The position numbers and the translations under genes were made by a program. A stretch of 64,000 nucleotides of DNA from Galerina marginata (taxonomy: Eukaryota; Basidiomycota; Agaricomycetes; Agaricales; Galerinaceae). The stretch's first letter is position 1; every line of letters starts with the position of its first letter. The stretch is from contig JAECYW010000006.1 of the NCBI GenBank assembly GCA_023014335.1, positions 1,178,001 through 1,242,000 on the forward strand, written 5' to 3'. The notes beneath the pieces were generated by a model that was not told where the DNA came from, searched no databases, and saw nothing but the letters and a program-made list of their open reading frames with translations. Shown here in pieces: positions 1 through 11,086 of this stretch.

Positions 1-169
1 ATAACGGGCCACGAGGAGCCAACCACCGGAGGTTGGCGACGAGCGGCCCGCCAGATAGGTTCTGCACTGAGGACGGAAATTAATAAATATGATAGTTCAC
101 CGTAATATACGGACCCAAAGACCTGACCCAACTGGGGACGAGTTTTGCCGTGCGAAGCATCGGCCTTCA

Positions 170-370
170 AGACCAAGTTGGTTGAATACCAACTTGTCGT
201 AGGTTGAATTTCAACTTTCAACCTACCGTAGGATACATATAGGATGAATTTATTCAACCTAATTTTTAGGATGGTTTTCATCCTACCCCAATCCACCCTA
301 CCATAGGATGATTTCCAGCCGTTCGAAGTTGGCAAATTATTCAACCTATCGCCCAACCTAAGTTTGGATG
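170..370. repeat. Left cluster of TTCAACCT/AGGTTGAA motifs
   Basis: The stretch is packed with the octamer TTCAACCT, its reverse complement AGGTTGAA, and the related words AGGATGAA and CATCCTA, in both orientations. A matching cluster lies about 1 kb to the right. Paired clusters of short sub-repeats at both ends of a non-coding segment are typical of the subterminal regions of non-autonomous DNA transposons. I could not define exact termini or a target duplication, so the element type is inference. Confidence 0.5.
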
Positions 371-1344
371 CCTGGACATTTCTCGCGCGTTACGTTTGTG
401 TGACAGGTTCAAGTCCGAGAATGGTAATATTTGGACTTAGGACAATTCATCGTCTCTTGTCTCCTCCCACCACCTGCTTCACCCTACTAGCACCTGCTTC
501 GTCGTCACCGCGCCCGCCGTGCCGTCTATTATCCATGCGACACCCCGCCGTACCTTCCGTTCTGCTTAATGTCTCTGAGCTCATCCGTCGCACCAATGTT
601 AGATGAGTAGACCCACTGTTGTCCGACTGCCGGTGCGCGGTCGGTGCAAGCTCTTCTTCACTTGATCCAACAGCAGTGCAGCATGTCCTGATACTTGTTG
701 CATCAGGCTTATTGATGTAAGTTATCGCTTCCTCACTTATCTATCCTTGCTCATCGTCCACCAAGGTGCGCATAGCCTCATGCCCACCTGAAAACCTATA
801 CTTTCCACGGAGGTATGTCTAGTCTGCTATGGCTTTGACCCAACAATTTTAACCGCTTACCATTTTATTCCAGTCAGAATCAATGGCGGTTTATGAATGT
901 TTCTGCTCTCGGGTACGTTGCATGTCTTTGCTGTCTCTTCAGATTGCTTATCTATGATACGGTGTAGCATATACCGACGCCGTTCCGACATATCCTCCTC
1001 CCAGCCCCCCTTCGAAAGCGGAGCCTGCGGGACCGGCTTACGACATTCCCGAAGATGCGGTCATTGGACGCGTGTGTGGCCCAGTCAAGACTGCGTAGCT
1101 CAGTGGGGATGTCGCCCGTGATGGTTTGGGAAATGACAATGTGCTTGTCGCTTTTGGACAGGGATGAGGGGAAGAGCAAGGGCAAGGGGTGGGGGAAGAT
1201 GTGTGGTTATTTACATACAGCGTGAGGGTGCCGAGCCTGATGGGTTCGCGCATCCACCAGCTGTTCCGTGTGTTCTAGATACAATGAAATGCACATCCTG
1301 ATCAACCAAATGACTGTTTTATAATGGCATTAAAACAACCTAAC
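371..1344. other. No recognisable gene between the repeat clusters
   Basis: Only short open frames without recognisable motifs occur here. The stretch around 950-1130 is Pro/Ser-rich in one frame after a possible intron acceptor near 939, which could be a worn gene fragment, but nothing identifies it. It would be the interior of the element proposed from the flanking clusters. Confidence 0.4.
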
Positions 1345-1605
1345 ATGAGCCAAAGATAGGCTGGAAATCAACCAGAGAGCGGTTGAACTAATGTGACAGA
1401 AATTCAACCTACGGCTGACTGAAAACCAGCTGAATCAACCTCATTTCTCGATAGGATGCTTTTGGCCATATTAGATTGAAATGCATCCTATGACAACCAA
1501 CCTATCTCTAGTTAAAATTCAACCCTATTCCATTGAAATTCAACCTAACCTCCGCTTGGTATCAACGCAAGCTAGGTTGAATGTTAGGTTGGTTTTCAAC
1601 CTTCC
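1345..1605. repeat. Right cluster of TTCAACCT/AGGTTGAA motifs
   Basis: About a dozen copies of TTCAACCT, AACCTAAC, CATCCTA and their reverse complements occur here, matching the cluster at 170-370. The cluster ends with AGGTTGAATGTTAGGTTGG near 1573. Together the two clusters bracket about 1.0 kb. The motif density is seen directly; the transposon interpretation is inference. Confidence 0.5.
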
Positions 1606-1964
1606 CGATTACCACAGTGAGTGAGACCATCATGCAACGATCTTTAAGCCATTTTCGTCCATCCGACTTTCAAAGCTTTATCTTTGCCAGTCGTAAATAT
1701 GCAACCATACCCAACACCAGTTATTTCATTATCAACTGGATGGTTCAACAAGAAAGAAAGGCGAGAATAATTTCAAGCAGAAACAACAATTGGAGAGACT
1801 CATGGCGGGCGACTAGGAGGTTGCCAGAGAATATTTGTGGCGGTTACCAAAGCGGTTACCGAATACTTGATGCAATTTGGATGCAACTGTCATCTGCTTT
1901 TTGCTCCCTTCTCATCCTAAAAAACATCGCAATGATTGCATCTAATCCTGTGTCCCGTTGTTGG

Positions 1965-2420
1965 ACCCCATCAAAAAGGTCAACCTCCCTCTGGACTACA
2001 GGAGCAGGCTGTCGTTGAGACCGCTGAAGTTCAGGTGGAGGCTCCCCCTTCGTATGTCATCGGACCGCACGATTCTTGATTCAACTTCGGCTTCAATAGG
2101 GCGAATTAATCAACGCGAACGTGGGCGAAGCGCATCCTCAAAGCTTTTTAGGGGCAGAAGGAGAGTCGCCGAAGTGGTAAGTACTATCTCCGAGAAGACC
2201 TCGAAACCGACTGGTTAAGTTTTGACGCCCTGTACGGACACAGGCAACGGTCCTAACATGACCTCTCATCTCATCCTCTGTCTTCGATACTTCACTCTAT
2301 CATTGTATAAAACCACCACTTGTGCGTGCGATACCCGAATAACCCTTTTAAACATCAGTGAGAGTGTTGTAGTTCTTCAAATCTCATTAGGCCCACCTAG
2401 GTGATTATAAACATTTAGTA
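1965..2420 (+). pseudogene. 3' fragment of the single-TM surface-protein gene plus its 3' flank
   Basis: Positions 1965-2080 match the last ~40 codons of the surface-protein genes at 4066-5432 and 47500-48844, including the end that reads PPSYV..PHDS, but the protein core is absent. The similarity continues past the stop codon to about 2420. It matches the reverse complement of roughly 47140-47590, including the phrases GCCGAAGTGGTA and CTGTACGGACACAGGCAACGG. This is therefore a truncated segmental duplicate of the 3' end and downstream region of the copy at 47.5 kb. No promoter or start is present, so it is not expected to make a protein. Confidence 0.75.
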
Positions 2421-2513
2421 TCTAGCCAGACCGCGGGGGTAGAACTTGAATATTTTAGAACCTAACAAACGGCAGCAATTGGAAATCCTGATCGAAAGCT
2501 GTCCTCAGTCGGT

Positions 2514-3133
2514 GTGCACTTGTCGATAACCACCACGCATCCCGTGGCCATGGCCACTGCTATCCGGTTAGCCAAGTCGAGCACCGACTGGAGCAGCGGT
2601 GATCTCCTCGCCTACAACATCACCATCTCCCCAGTCCCCCCTGACGAATTCTTCTCTCGTCCTCTCGGCGCAGACCCGCCCTTAGACCACCTCGACCCCG
2701 CCATCCTCACCGCCCCTCCCACCTCAAGCTCAGACGACCCCAATGTATCCGACGCGACTGATACTTACCTAGGCTATCTCGACCTCGCCACCCGGCCCAG
2801 CCAATTTCAAGAAAACGCCATCATCGATTTCGCTAGGGCGACGCTGGACCTTCTCGGATACAACGAGCGGAATACGCTCGTAGTAACGCATTACAGCATT
2901 CCCCTTACCATCTGCGGTGACGCGAACAGGGAAGCGCAGAAGGACGTGTGCTTTCTATATCATCTAAGATCTTACTCTCGTCTTACTCGTACTTGTCGCG
3001 GATAGGGTGACCTTCAACGAGCCCAGCACGCAATCTGAAGCAGAACCGCAGGTCCTAGCAGGGGCGATAGCAGCATTTCAGTTCAACAACAGAAAGCGAG
3101 AAGGGAGAGGCTTCCCTCGCCTCAACGCCATGA
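2514..3133 (+). pseudogene. Broken copy of a repeated Agaricomycete protein family (LTICG family)
   Basis: A frame from about 2514 encodes segments ending YLDLATRPSQFQENAIIDFA, VVTHYSIPLTICGD and EAQKDVCFLYH. After a frame break near 2960-3005 it continues as EPQVLAGAIAAFQFNNRKR. From memory, such proteins with LTICG..DVCVL and ..QLIAEAIAAFQ.NN blocks are abundant and repeated in Agaricomycetes; their function is unknown to me. A PD-(D/E)XK-like fold is only a guess from the spacing of acidic and Lys residues. The copy is disrupted by the frame break and ends abruptly at 3133, where an eIF3a fragment begins. A second broken copy lies on the minus strand at 41340-41895. Confidence 0.6.
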
Positions 3134-3517
3134 CAGTGTGTCGGCATGCGGGTGACGCCATGCAGCGCAGTAGGCCGCACATTCTTGCCTTGAATTCACT
3201 GGCATCCGCCTTGTATGCAGACCGACAGGCACAGCAAGGGCGCTACCGAGCATCTGCGTCACAAGCCTGCCCATTTCCTCGCAATCTTCTCTTCCGACTT
3301 GCCCTCAATCGAGGTAACAATCACACAATACCTGCTCCACGCAGCCTGCCACAACGCCTTCCCACTCATAAGAATAACCTTGGTCAGCTTCTCATAATAA
3401 CTTCGCCATCATCGAAGGGCGCGGGGCCTTCTTCACCATGGTAAGCAGAGGTAAGCAGGTTATGCACGTCCTCTACGGAAGGCTTCTTGCCATAGCTCGA
3501 GCCCGACGAGGTGTTGA
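3134..3517 (-). pseudogene. Fragment of the eIF3a gene (internal exon piece)
   Basis: The plus strand here matches 13852-14230 of the intact eIF3a gene nearly base for base in several blocks, for example GTGTCGGCATGCGGGTGA, GCCCAACAGGCACAGCAAG-like sequence and CTTCTTGCCATAGCTCGAG. In the sense direction (minus strand) it corresponds to part of exon 2 of eIF3a, in the PCI-containing N-terminal half. Indels and the lack of flanking exons mean it cannot encode a protein. Because it lies inside one exon, it cannot be told whether it arose by DNA duplication or by retroposition. Confidence 0.85.
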
Positions 3518-3584
3518 ACAATCACAGGAATTCAGAAATTGGACAGATGGCGGATGACCAGGAGAGATGGATTTTAACCACTGC

Positions 3585-3789
3585 CAGTGGCGGTCCCAAC
3601 TTGAAAGCGATTACCTACAGTGCCAGTGGGCTGAAGAACGTTTCCCAAATATTTCCCATAGTGGGGCAAAATTTACGACCCAGTGGAGTTGGATTTCATG
3701 CAAGGTTGACTTTCAGAGAATATTTCCCATGGGGCTAATTTAGACCCTGTAAATTAGCCCCACCTGGGAGATATTCTCCAGCGCCACTG
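3585..3789. mobile_element. Small hAT-like MITE (~205 bp)
   Basis: The segment begins CAGTGGCGGTCCCAAC and ends CAGCGCCACTG, giving inverted termini of the CAGTGGCG type found in many hAT elements. Its right part contains a long hairpin: GGGGCTAATTTA, seven bases, then TAAATTAGCCCC, extended outward by imperfect pairing of GAGAATATTTCCCA with TGGGAGATATTCTC. There is no coding capacity. I could not find a clean 8-bp target duplication, so the exact ends may be off by a few bases. It is absent from the homologous 5' flank of the paralogue at 48.8-49.1 kb. Confidence 0.5.
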
Positions 3790-4065
3790 CACTGTAATGC
3801 AAGCGTCATCAGAGTTCGTCCAAGTCCGAGTCAATCTTCCTGGTGCTTGCTCCCTTCCAATTCCTATCCAAAAAAACACTTGCATCTATTCCAAAGTCCT
3901 GGCGTTCGACATGACTAGTGCCCAACAATAATGAGCATCAAGATCATTAATAGTTTCTATCAGAAGCAACGTATAAAAGGTAGTAGGATGTAGCAGGAAT
4001 GGCCACAATTTTACATTGCCCCATCTATCCCACCGTGACTCTGACTTCAATTGTCGCCGTTTCTA

Positions 4066-5432
4066 ATGCAGACATCCCAACCAATGAACACTGTTCTTGT
4101 AGATGACAGTGACCCCAGCATTCATTACGGCCCGGGTTGGGTCAACAAACCCAGTTTACTTGCGCAATCGGATCCCAATTATCCAATGTATGGCACCTTA
4201 CATGAGACAGTTAACCAGACTGACTTGACATACTCCTTTCCTGGTACGGTCCAAACTTTGATAAGCGTGGTGGTACCGGGAATATTAACGAGTAATTTAT
4301 CACAGGTTCGACCGTAACAGCCTGTGGAATAGTTGCTTCAGGAAATGTCTCGCAGCTTCACAATTTGAACTCTTTATGGACTTGCTCCGTGGACCGCGTT
4401 CAAATTGATACCTTCGTTGACTACACGTTCTTACTAGGCGCCTCTATATGTTGCACCCTTGGAACACAATTGAACGGCCAAGTTCAACACGAGATCCACA
4501 TTTCGGCCACCGGCTCTCAGAATACCCCAATATCATTCGACTATCTAACTTATGAAACATCCTTCGCCATGCCTGTTGCCGATCTCATAATATTCCCCGA
4601 GGACTCAAAATTTAGGAATATAGAGGGCTGGGAAGTGCAACGAGAGGTTGTTACGAGCAACGAGATTGAAGTAATGGTTACCACCCAACCTAACGCAAAC
4701 ATTACTTTTGATTTTTATGGTGTGTTATTCTCAAATTGGGAGATTCTTGCAATTATTTCATATGGTTTTTTATTAGGGAGTTTAATACTTTGGTTTGGTT
4801 TTTATAACACGACCTTTTCAGATTCTGTGGTCGGACGTTTTACATATTCCGTCGATAATACTGGAGCTTGGAATATGGGCCTCGAACCACTCGCGGTAAA
4901 GACGGCCCTAAATGGCTCGATTTCCGCCGTACAAGTCCTCCTCTTTCAAACCTTTGCCTTGCCTCATGGTCAGCACAGACTAGAAGTCAACTATACATCT
5001 GACCCATCACAGAAATGTATACCTCTTACCCTCACACAGTTGGTGGTTCAGAACGGCACGATAAACCCCAACTCATCTGTGCCAACAACGACCCCGACAC
5101 CATCGGCACCGCCAAGTGCGAGGACGAATGGATCTCAGAGATTACATCTAGCAATTATACTCGGATGTTGCGGTGCTGCCGTCTTGGCGCTCGTTATTCT
5201 TGGAATCTTCTGCGCGCGTCGCAGAGTGAAGAGACGTCGGGACCGTGCTTCCGCGGAAAAATTCCCGTCCATTATTATCGAGCCGTTCAGCTACAATCCC
5301 GCATCTGCCCCAGTTGGAACCCATCAAAAAGGTCAACGTCCCTCTGAAGTACAGGAGCAGGGTGTTGTTGAGACCGCTGACGTTCAAGTAGAGGCTCCCC
5401 CGTCGTATGTCGCCGAACCACACGACTCTTGA
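4066..5432 (+). CDS. Single-TM surface protein with jelly-roll-like ectodomain (copy 1)
   Basis: Spliced model: 4066-4243, 4306-4719, 4777-5432, giving 415 aa. The ectodomain starts with NTVLVDDSDPSIHYGPGWV and has blocks such as YGTLHET, DLTYSFPG, TFDFYG, ILWFGFY and FTYSVD. These resemble the glycan-binding-like beta-sandwich membrane proteins abundant in Agaricomycetes. A Thr/Pro/Ser stalk (SSVPTTTPTPS) precedes one TM helix (LAIILGCCGAAVLALVILGI). A basic stop-transfer and a cytoplasmic tail with PPSYV follow. The splice sites are supported by the paralogue at 47500-48844, which has introns at the same places. The second intron (57 bp) is a multiple of three without a stop. The start is uncertain: the ATG lies within a possible 3' splice site (ATGCAG), so a signal-peptide exon may lie upstream. 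The ligand is unknown. Confidence 0.75.
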
Positions 5433-6990
5433 TCCGACCTTGGGTTCAATAGAGGTGGCATGGAATATCAGTAGAATAGTGTAATTGCGTCAGCCTTCCT
5501 TTTTACGGATATGATATTAGCTCTCTACGGACACCACAAAAATATGCACGGTTCAATACCAGCATTACTGTATCACTGTATCATCCTCAATTCTATTGCG
5601 TTCATCCGAGTTCTGCTTTGGTCCTTTTCAAGCCCCGAAAAAGTTCCCTGTTGCCGATGACATGGTTGGTTATCCGTATCCTGCATGATACTAAAATGAA
5701 GTTGAGTGGTTTATGAAATCCAAGAGAAAAGCATACGGAGCAATCCATCCAGAAAAATATTAGATTCTTCCATTAGAAGGTTTGTGAATGAATGAGGAAG
5801 TAAAATGTGAACGAACAATTAGTCTACAATAATGTTCGTAAATAAGCGCCGGCCTAACTTGGCGCCGGCACATGATTGGCTCGGAGATTGGCTCGGCCAT
5901 CAATCTATCCCCCTTAGTTGCCAGTTGTTGTGGTTCTGAGCCTTCTCCGTGTCGTGTCGGGAAAAACCTCATCCATGGCCATATGCTGCGTTTTCCAGAA
6001 CATGAACATATCACGAGCAGGCCCGAAAAAGTGTATGTAGTACCTTTAAAGCAAGATTCCATTAAGAACCACTGAGAAAGGAAAGCGCAATTCACAGCCA
6101 TCTGGACCTTCTCATCCACACGCCGCTCCCTCCAAAACCAGAAAATGATCATTTAGGAAGCAGGCATGAAAAGAAAGCTCGTAAGTAGTAATACGAGTTG
6201 ACTGCAAATCGAGGGGTGTCAAAGTCAAAGCCCACTTGGCGACATGGGAAGGCTGTTAGTCCGTCGTCCACGTCGCATAGTCTACAATTCGGGAATGCGT
6301 TCCCTGTGGCATTAGTTATAGCACGCATACACCCAGAAGTGGGCCCACGAAATGCGCTTTGCTCTGCTCACTTCGGGTGAGGCCATCTTCAACAGAAAGC
6401 GCCGTTTCCAGATTCTGGGAGTATCGGGAACACAGTAGTGACAATGACGACGACTGGAACGCGCCGTCATAGCCATTGGCACTCCGCAATACGCATCACG
6501 ATGGCGGCAGGGTCCAAACGGGACCGCGCGCTTCTACGGTAGCATCGGCGGGGCCGTCATTGACGGCGGACAGCGTGACAGGCCATCTCCTCATCCATCA
6601 CTGGCAGTCGTTGGAGGAGGAAGGCTGAGACGACGAGGCGCGAGAGGCCTAGCTTGCGTAGGATGTCTGTCGGTGCCCCCTCCCACGGGTTGGACGGTGC
6701 TTTCGTAGATGCGTTGATAGTATTCGTCTGCGAATTCCCGCAAGATCGTTCTTGTCAATATTATGAAGGCAATGTGAATAATTCCATGAAACTGACCCAT
6801 ACATAAGGTGATTATAATTCCCGAATATACGTGCGCCGTGATCCAAGGAGCGGAGAGCGACCTCTCAGTTGTGGATACAGACGCCTAGTCGGATTTGCGT
6901 GGTATATTTTGCGCGCTTAGTGAGAGGAGGAGAGGAGGTCCCTTAGGCCACCCTTTGAGCATGTCCCTTTTGGTGCGAAATCGTTCACGA
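5433..6990. other. No recognisable gene
   Basis: This 1.5-kb stretch contains only scattered short frames without known motifs and no convincing exon chain. Nothing repeats elsewhere in the window that I could find until about 7.0 kb, where the duplicated segment begins. Confidence 0.4.
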
Positions 6991-7244
6991 ATGTTCTGCG
7001 GGAGGTGCTACATACCACCTTGCATTCCTTAGACAACAAAATGGTTAGTGGCCGAACTATGAAGACCAGCTGAGAACGGGGGATAGATACGTACCTGAGC
7101 ATGAAGCAGCCAACGGCTCTGACGCTAGCAGTAGTGGCAGTTGTCTGAATTAGAGGGGTGGCGATGAGACGAACAAGCCAGATGCTCGCTAGACCTGAGG
7201 AGAGTTCTGCGTCTGACGTCTTCTTTCCATGGAGCATACGTCCA

Positions 7245-8560
7245 CATCACCAATATCGTCTGGTAAGATGGAGGCTTTCAAAGGCTTTAGATCTTCTTCT
7301 GGATCGACTCGGAGATTGTGTCTGCCGTGACAGGACTGGCATCGCGACAGAAAGCCATTCCTTTCCATCCAGCGCATCCGGCACATCCAAGAGCCTGTAC
7401 CTTGAGATATTCTCCTGATTAGCTCGGAGGCTGCCATGACAATCTTGAAACCGCCGTCCTAATTTCCCAAGCGCGACTGTGACTGGAATCAGACAGAAAG
7501 TCATTCCAGCTTCATCCAGCGTATCCGGCATGTCTAAGAGAGCAGTTTCCAAGTCGCGACTCCTACGGCGCGTTCGTTGCCTGACGGCTTTCTGAGAAGC
7601 TATCCACCGTAATCGAGCCAGATGTCGGGGATGAGGCATAAACGCCTAAGCACCATAGATCCAGGCTAGTCAACTCCAGCTCCCCAGATTGTCTTCGTTG
7701 CTGGAATTTTGAACGCGTGGCGGGGTAGTGTTCTTTAACGGAGGTGAAGTCGACCCAGGTGTAGGTTACCGTACCGAACCCTGGAAGGCTGGAACTAAAA
7801 AACAATAACCCGGCACGTCCAAGAGCCTGTAACTTAAAATAAGGGCTCTCAAAGGCTTCAGAGTTTCTCCTGATCAGCTCGGAGGGGTTATCGATTATCT
7901 CTGCAATGACAATCTCGAATCCAGCATCCCAATTTCCCAAGCGCGACCGTGACTGGAATCAGACAGAAAGTCATTCCAGCTTCATCCAGCGTATCCGGCA
8001 TGTCTAAGAGAGCAGTTTCCAAGTCGTGACTCCTTCGGCGCGTTCGTTGCCTGACGGCTTTCTGAAAATCCGTCCACCATAATTGAGCCAGATTTCAGGG
8101 GTAAGGCTTAAGCGCCTAAGCAGTGAGATCCGGGATAGTCGATTCTAGCTCCCCAGACCGTCTTCGTCGCTGGAATTTCGAACGCGTGGTGGGGTAGTGT
8201 TGTTTAATAGAGGTGAAGTCGACCCAGGCTTAGGTTACCGTACAAGCCATTCCAGCTTCATCCAGCATATCCGGCATGTCTAAGACAGCAATTTCCAAGT
8301 CGCGACTCCTCATCGGCGCGTTCGTTGCCTGACGGCTTCGTTCGGACTGCAGCATAATCGAGGTGCCATTGGAGCCGGATTTCGGGGATAAGGCTTAAGC
8401 GCCTAAGCACCAGGGATCCAGGCTGGTCGACTCTGGACCGTCTTAGTCGCTGGAATTTCGAACGCGTGGTGGGGTAGTGTTGTTCAACAGAGGTGAAGTC
8501 GACCCGGGCTTGGGTACTGATTATGAACCCTGGAAGGCTGGAACTAAAGAACAAAAACAA
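7245..8560. repeat. Tandem block of ~0.3-0.45 kb repeat units
   Basis: Three to four partial copies of one unit follow each other. Diagnostic words recur at about 7480, 7960 and 8250 (CATTCCAGCTTCATCCAGC), at about 7690, 8155 and 8440 (GTCGCTGGAATTTCGAACG type), and at about 7745, 8215 and 8500 (GAGGTGAAGTCGACCC). Single copies lie in reverse orientation near 40.8-41.1 and 46.15-46.5 kb. The minus strand keeps partial open frames (for example VDFTSVEEHYP-like and SRLGNCSLRHAGYAG-like phrases), which suggests a decayed coding exon, but I do not recognise the protein. Confidence 0.65.
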
Positions 8561-9516
8561 ATTCAATAATGGTCAGCGCTGACAGCGAGGGAGTTGTGGC
8601 GTACCATTCAATGAAAGCACACCGCAGGTCATTTGTGTCGGTGTCATTTAATATGATAATTAGCAGCTTGCTTGCAGGCAACCTAAGAGAACTTGAAGGC
8701 GTTCTGTATGTTTCGCTATTTTCCGTAAGCATGCGGTCTTCGGTTTGGTGGGGTGGTTGGTTAAAATTGGTTTACCTTCAACACCGCGCTGACTGCTCGA
8801 ACTGGCAAACTGGGATGGTGTTCAAGTTCGATGTCTCTTCCAATGCCATCTATGTACATATCACTGCGTAGCCGCCGATAGTGATAGATCATTTGAGATT
8901 GAGGTCCATATGCATGATGATAGGATACACGATGAACTCACGTTTGGTGCTGTAGGAATTCCTGGCATGGAAAGGGCTCTGCGGGTGCCGGTGTCTCAAT
9001 GACTTCGGCGACTTGACGCGGTCACGAGCGTTTTCTGGCAATTCTACGCCAGTGCGCGTTCTTGTCTCTTGAGTCCTCATCGACACCCTCTGCCTTCTCG
9101 ATGGACTGGATCTCGTCACAAGCAAGCGCTGGCATTGGCAACCACTGTTCACACCGACATCGCGACCAACCTCCTGATTACGTAAACGGATAATTAAACT
9201 TCCGCATCCAAATTGCCGATCGATCACTGTCCCAACACCCGCCTTTGTCCCTGGAACGAGCCTAGTTCCTGGATTAAACAAGGTTCACTGACCGACCCGA
9301 AGACGAACTAGCCTACCTTGCATCGCACTCCACCTCTCCAGCCCAACGCGCTCAATAAAAATGCGCGCAAGACCGAATACGAATAACGAACCCGTTGAGG
9401 CTCCACATTTGAAGACGAAAGCGGCAAGAAACGGGCATTACGAACGAACGTCACCACCTCTATCCAGTGGACGGCGGAGTGATGGATGACCCTGGCAGGA
9501 CAAGGTACCGCCAGGA

Positions 9517-9527
9517 TATATTATATA
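9517..9527 (+). promoter_or_regulatory. TATA-like element upstream of secreted gene A
   Basis: TATATTATATA lies about 140 bp upstream of the ATG at 9665. The same block is conserved upstream of gene C (43637-43647, reverse orientation) but is missing upstream of gene B. Position and conservation support a core promoter role; this is inference. Confidence 0.45.
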
Positions 9528-9664
9528 GGGCGGCACGCCTCAAGGCTCGCATTTTTCTTCTTTTAACCTCGCACTCATCTTCCTCGTCGGTGTGACGTGT
9601 CCGCTCTTTTAAAGCCCTCCCTCCCTTTGAACGACCGTCCAGTCCCCCCAGGCCCAACCGAAAA

Positions 9665-11086
9665 ATGCGCTCTTTGCTCTCCCTCTCCTTAGCAGTCCTC
9701 ACCGCCATCTCCGGCATCGCCCACGCCGCCTCCCCCCTCGACGCGCGCTCGCCAAACCCGCAATGCCTCGCCGAGTTCTGCGCGGACGCTCCTCTCGTGA
9801 AGCGCGCAGACGGGTGCGTCTCTGAGATCTGCTTAGACACCTACACACCCGCGCCCGCGCCCGTCAGGCGCCAGGCGATCTCCTCGCCGCTCTTCCGGAA
9901 AAGCCTCACCAACGCCCAGCGCCTCGCCCGCGGGCTGCCCCCCAAACCACCCGTACGCCGCGCAAGTCGTACGTCCCCCCATTCTTCGCTTACTTTATCA
10001 CTATAAAATTCATCTCTTCTCGTCTCAACAACAGCCTCCCTCGCCGCACGCGACGCCCAAACCTCCCCCGTCCCCACAGTGACCTACACCGTCGCCATCC
10101 AGGTCTTCCAAGACACCAACTCGCTCGGCTACATCGCGCCAGACCCGAACTACTGGACGCCGCTCCTCACCCCCGATATCAACAGCGCGCTGACGCTTTC
10201 CTTTACCCTTCCTGTTGGTGCTACGTCGGGATCGCAGGTGGCTTTGACGATGCTGGTGAGTCGTCGTGGATGCGTTTTGAGGTGTTAATGAGAATGAATC
10301 CTGATCCTGACTTTTTTGTTTTTTTGGTGATGCTAGAATGATAACCGCGGAGTGTTCTTCGCTCCCGTCGTTGGTAGAGACAGTACGAGCTCTGACATTG
10401 CACCTGGCAGCTTCAAGTGCGTACATCCTTATCCCTTATCATCCTAACTAACCCCCTCCTCTCCACTCAGCTACCTATACCTCGACCCAGTCGCCTCTCC
10501 AGGCAGTACGTCCCTCTTTCCCTCCCCTTCCCCTTCTTCATCTCCAAACGCTGATTCCAATTCCAATTCCAGCTGCCGCCGGCGCGACCCCCCAATCCGC
10601 CCCGAGCTTCTTCAGCACCTCCTCTGGGTTGGATAAGCAAACCGAAACAAGCGTCGTACGTCTTTCCTCACTCCTATCACTCCTATTCTGAGAACAAAAA
10701 CCAACTCATCCGCCCGATATTATTTAGTGGAGCGTCGACCTTGTCTCGATGACGCTTACTTTGCAATGGATCAACACGGATAGCTGTACGTGTGCCCTTT
10801 ACCATCTTCTCAAAACTTGACACTTGCGGCTGACTCATGTTTATTTATTCGATCCTGCAGCCACGCCCGCTTCAATCCTCTTCGTGCAGAGCAACCACGT
10901 GTACGCGGGTGGAGACCCCGATGCGTTCCACTCGCGCTTCCCGGCGCCTGTTAGTGCTGTCGTACGTATCAATCCTCCTCCTCCTTCTCCATCGGTTTCA
11001 AATTTGAATTTTTGCTGACCTTTTTTACTTTTTTTTTGTTTTTTGGTGGGGGGTTACAGACTCTCAAGATTGTGCAGGTCGTATAA
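9665..11086 (+). CDS. Small secreted protein, paralogue A
   Basis: Eight exons: 9665-9968, 10035-10255, 10337-10416, 10471-10505, 10573-10655, 10728-10785, 10861-10961, 11060-11086. They splice in frame to 302 aa. The N-terminus is a clear signal peptide (MRSLLSLSLAVLTAISGIAHA). A Cys- and Pro-containing region with possible Kex2-type KR sites and the phrase LTNAQRLARGLPP follows. ARGLPP-type linkers are common in secreted basidiomycete proteins of unknown function. The C-terminal domain carries YIAPDPNYWTPLLTPDI, RGVFFAPVVGRD, VSMTLTLQWINTDS and FHSRFPAP. The enzyme or ligand role is unknown. Paralogues B (38504-40338) and C (42148-43497) share every intron position. A has 17 more N-terminal residues (a second CxxxxC-like segment) than B and C. 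Confidence 0.85.

Noticed and set aside
5760..6152. A 130-codon minus-strand frame
   Set aside because: No motif, no start context, and no support from splicing or duplication.
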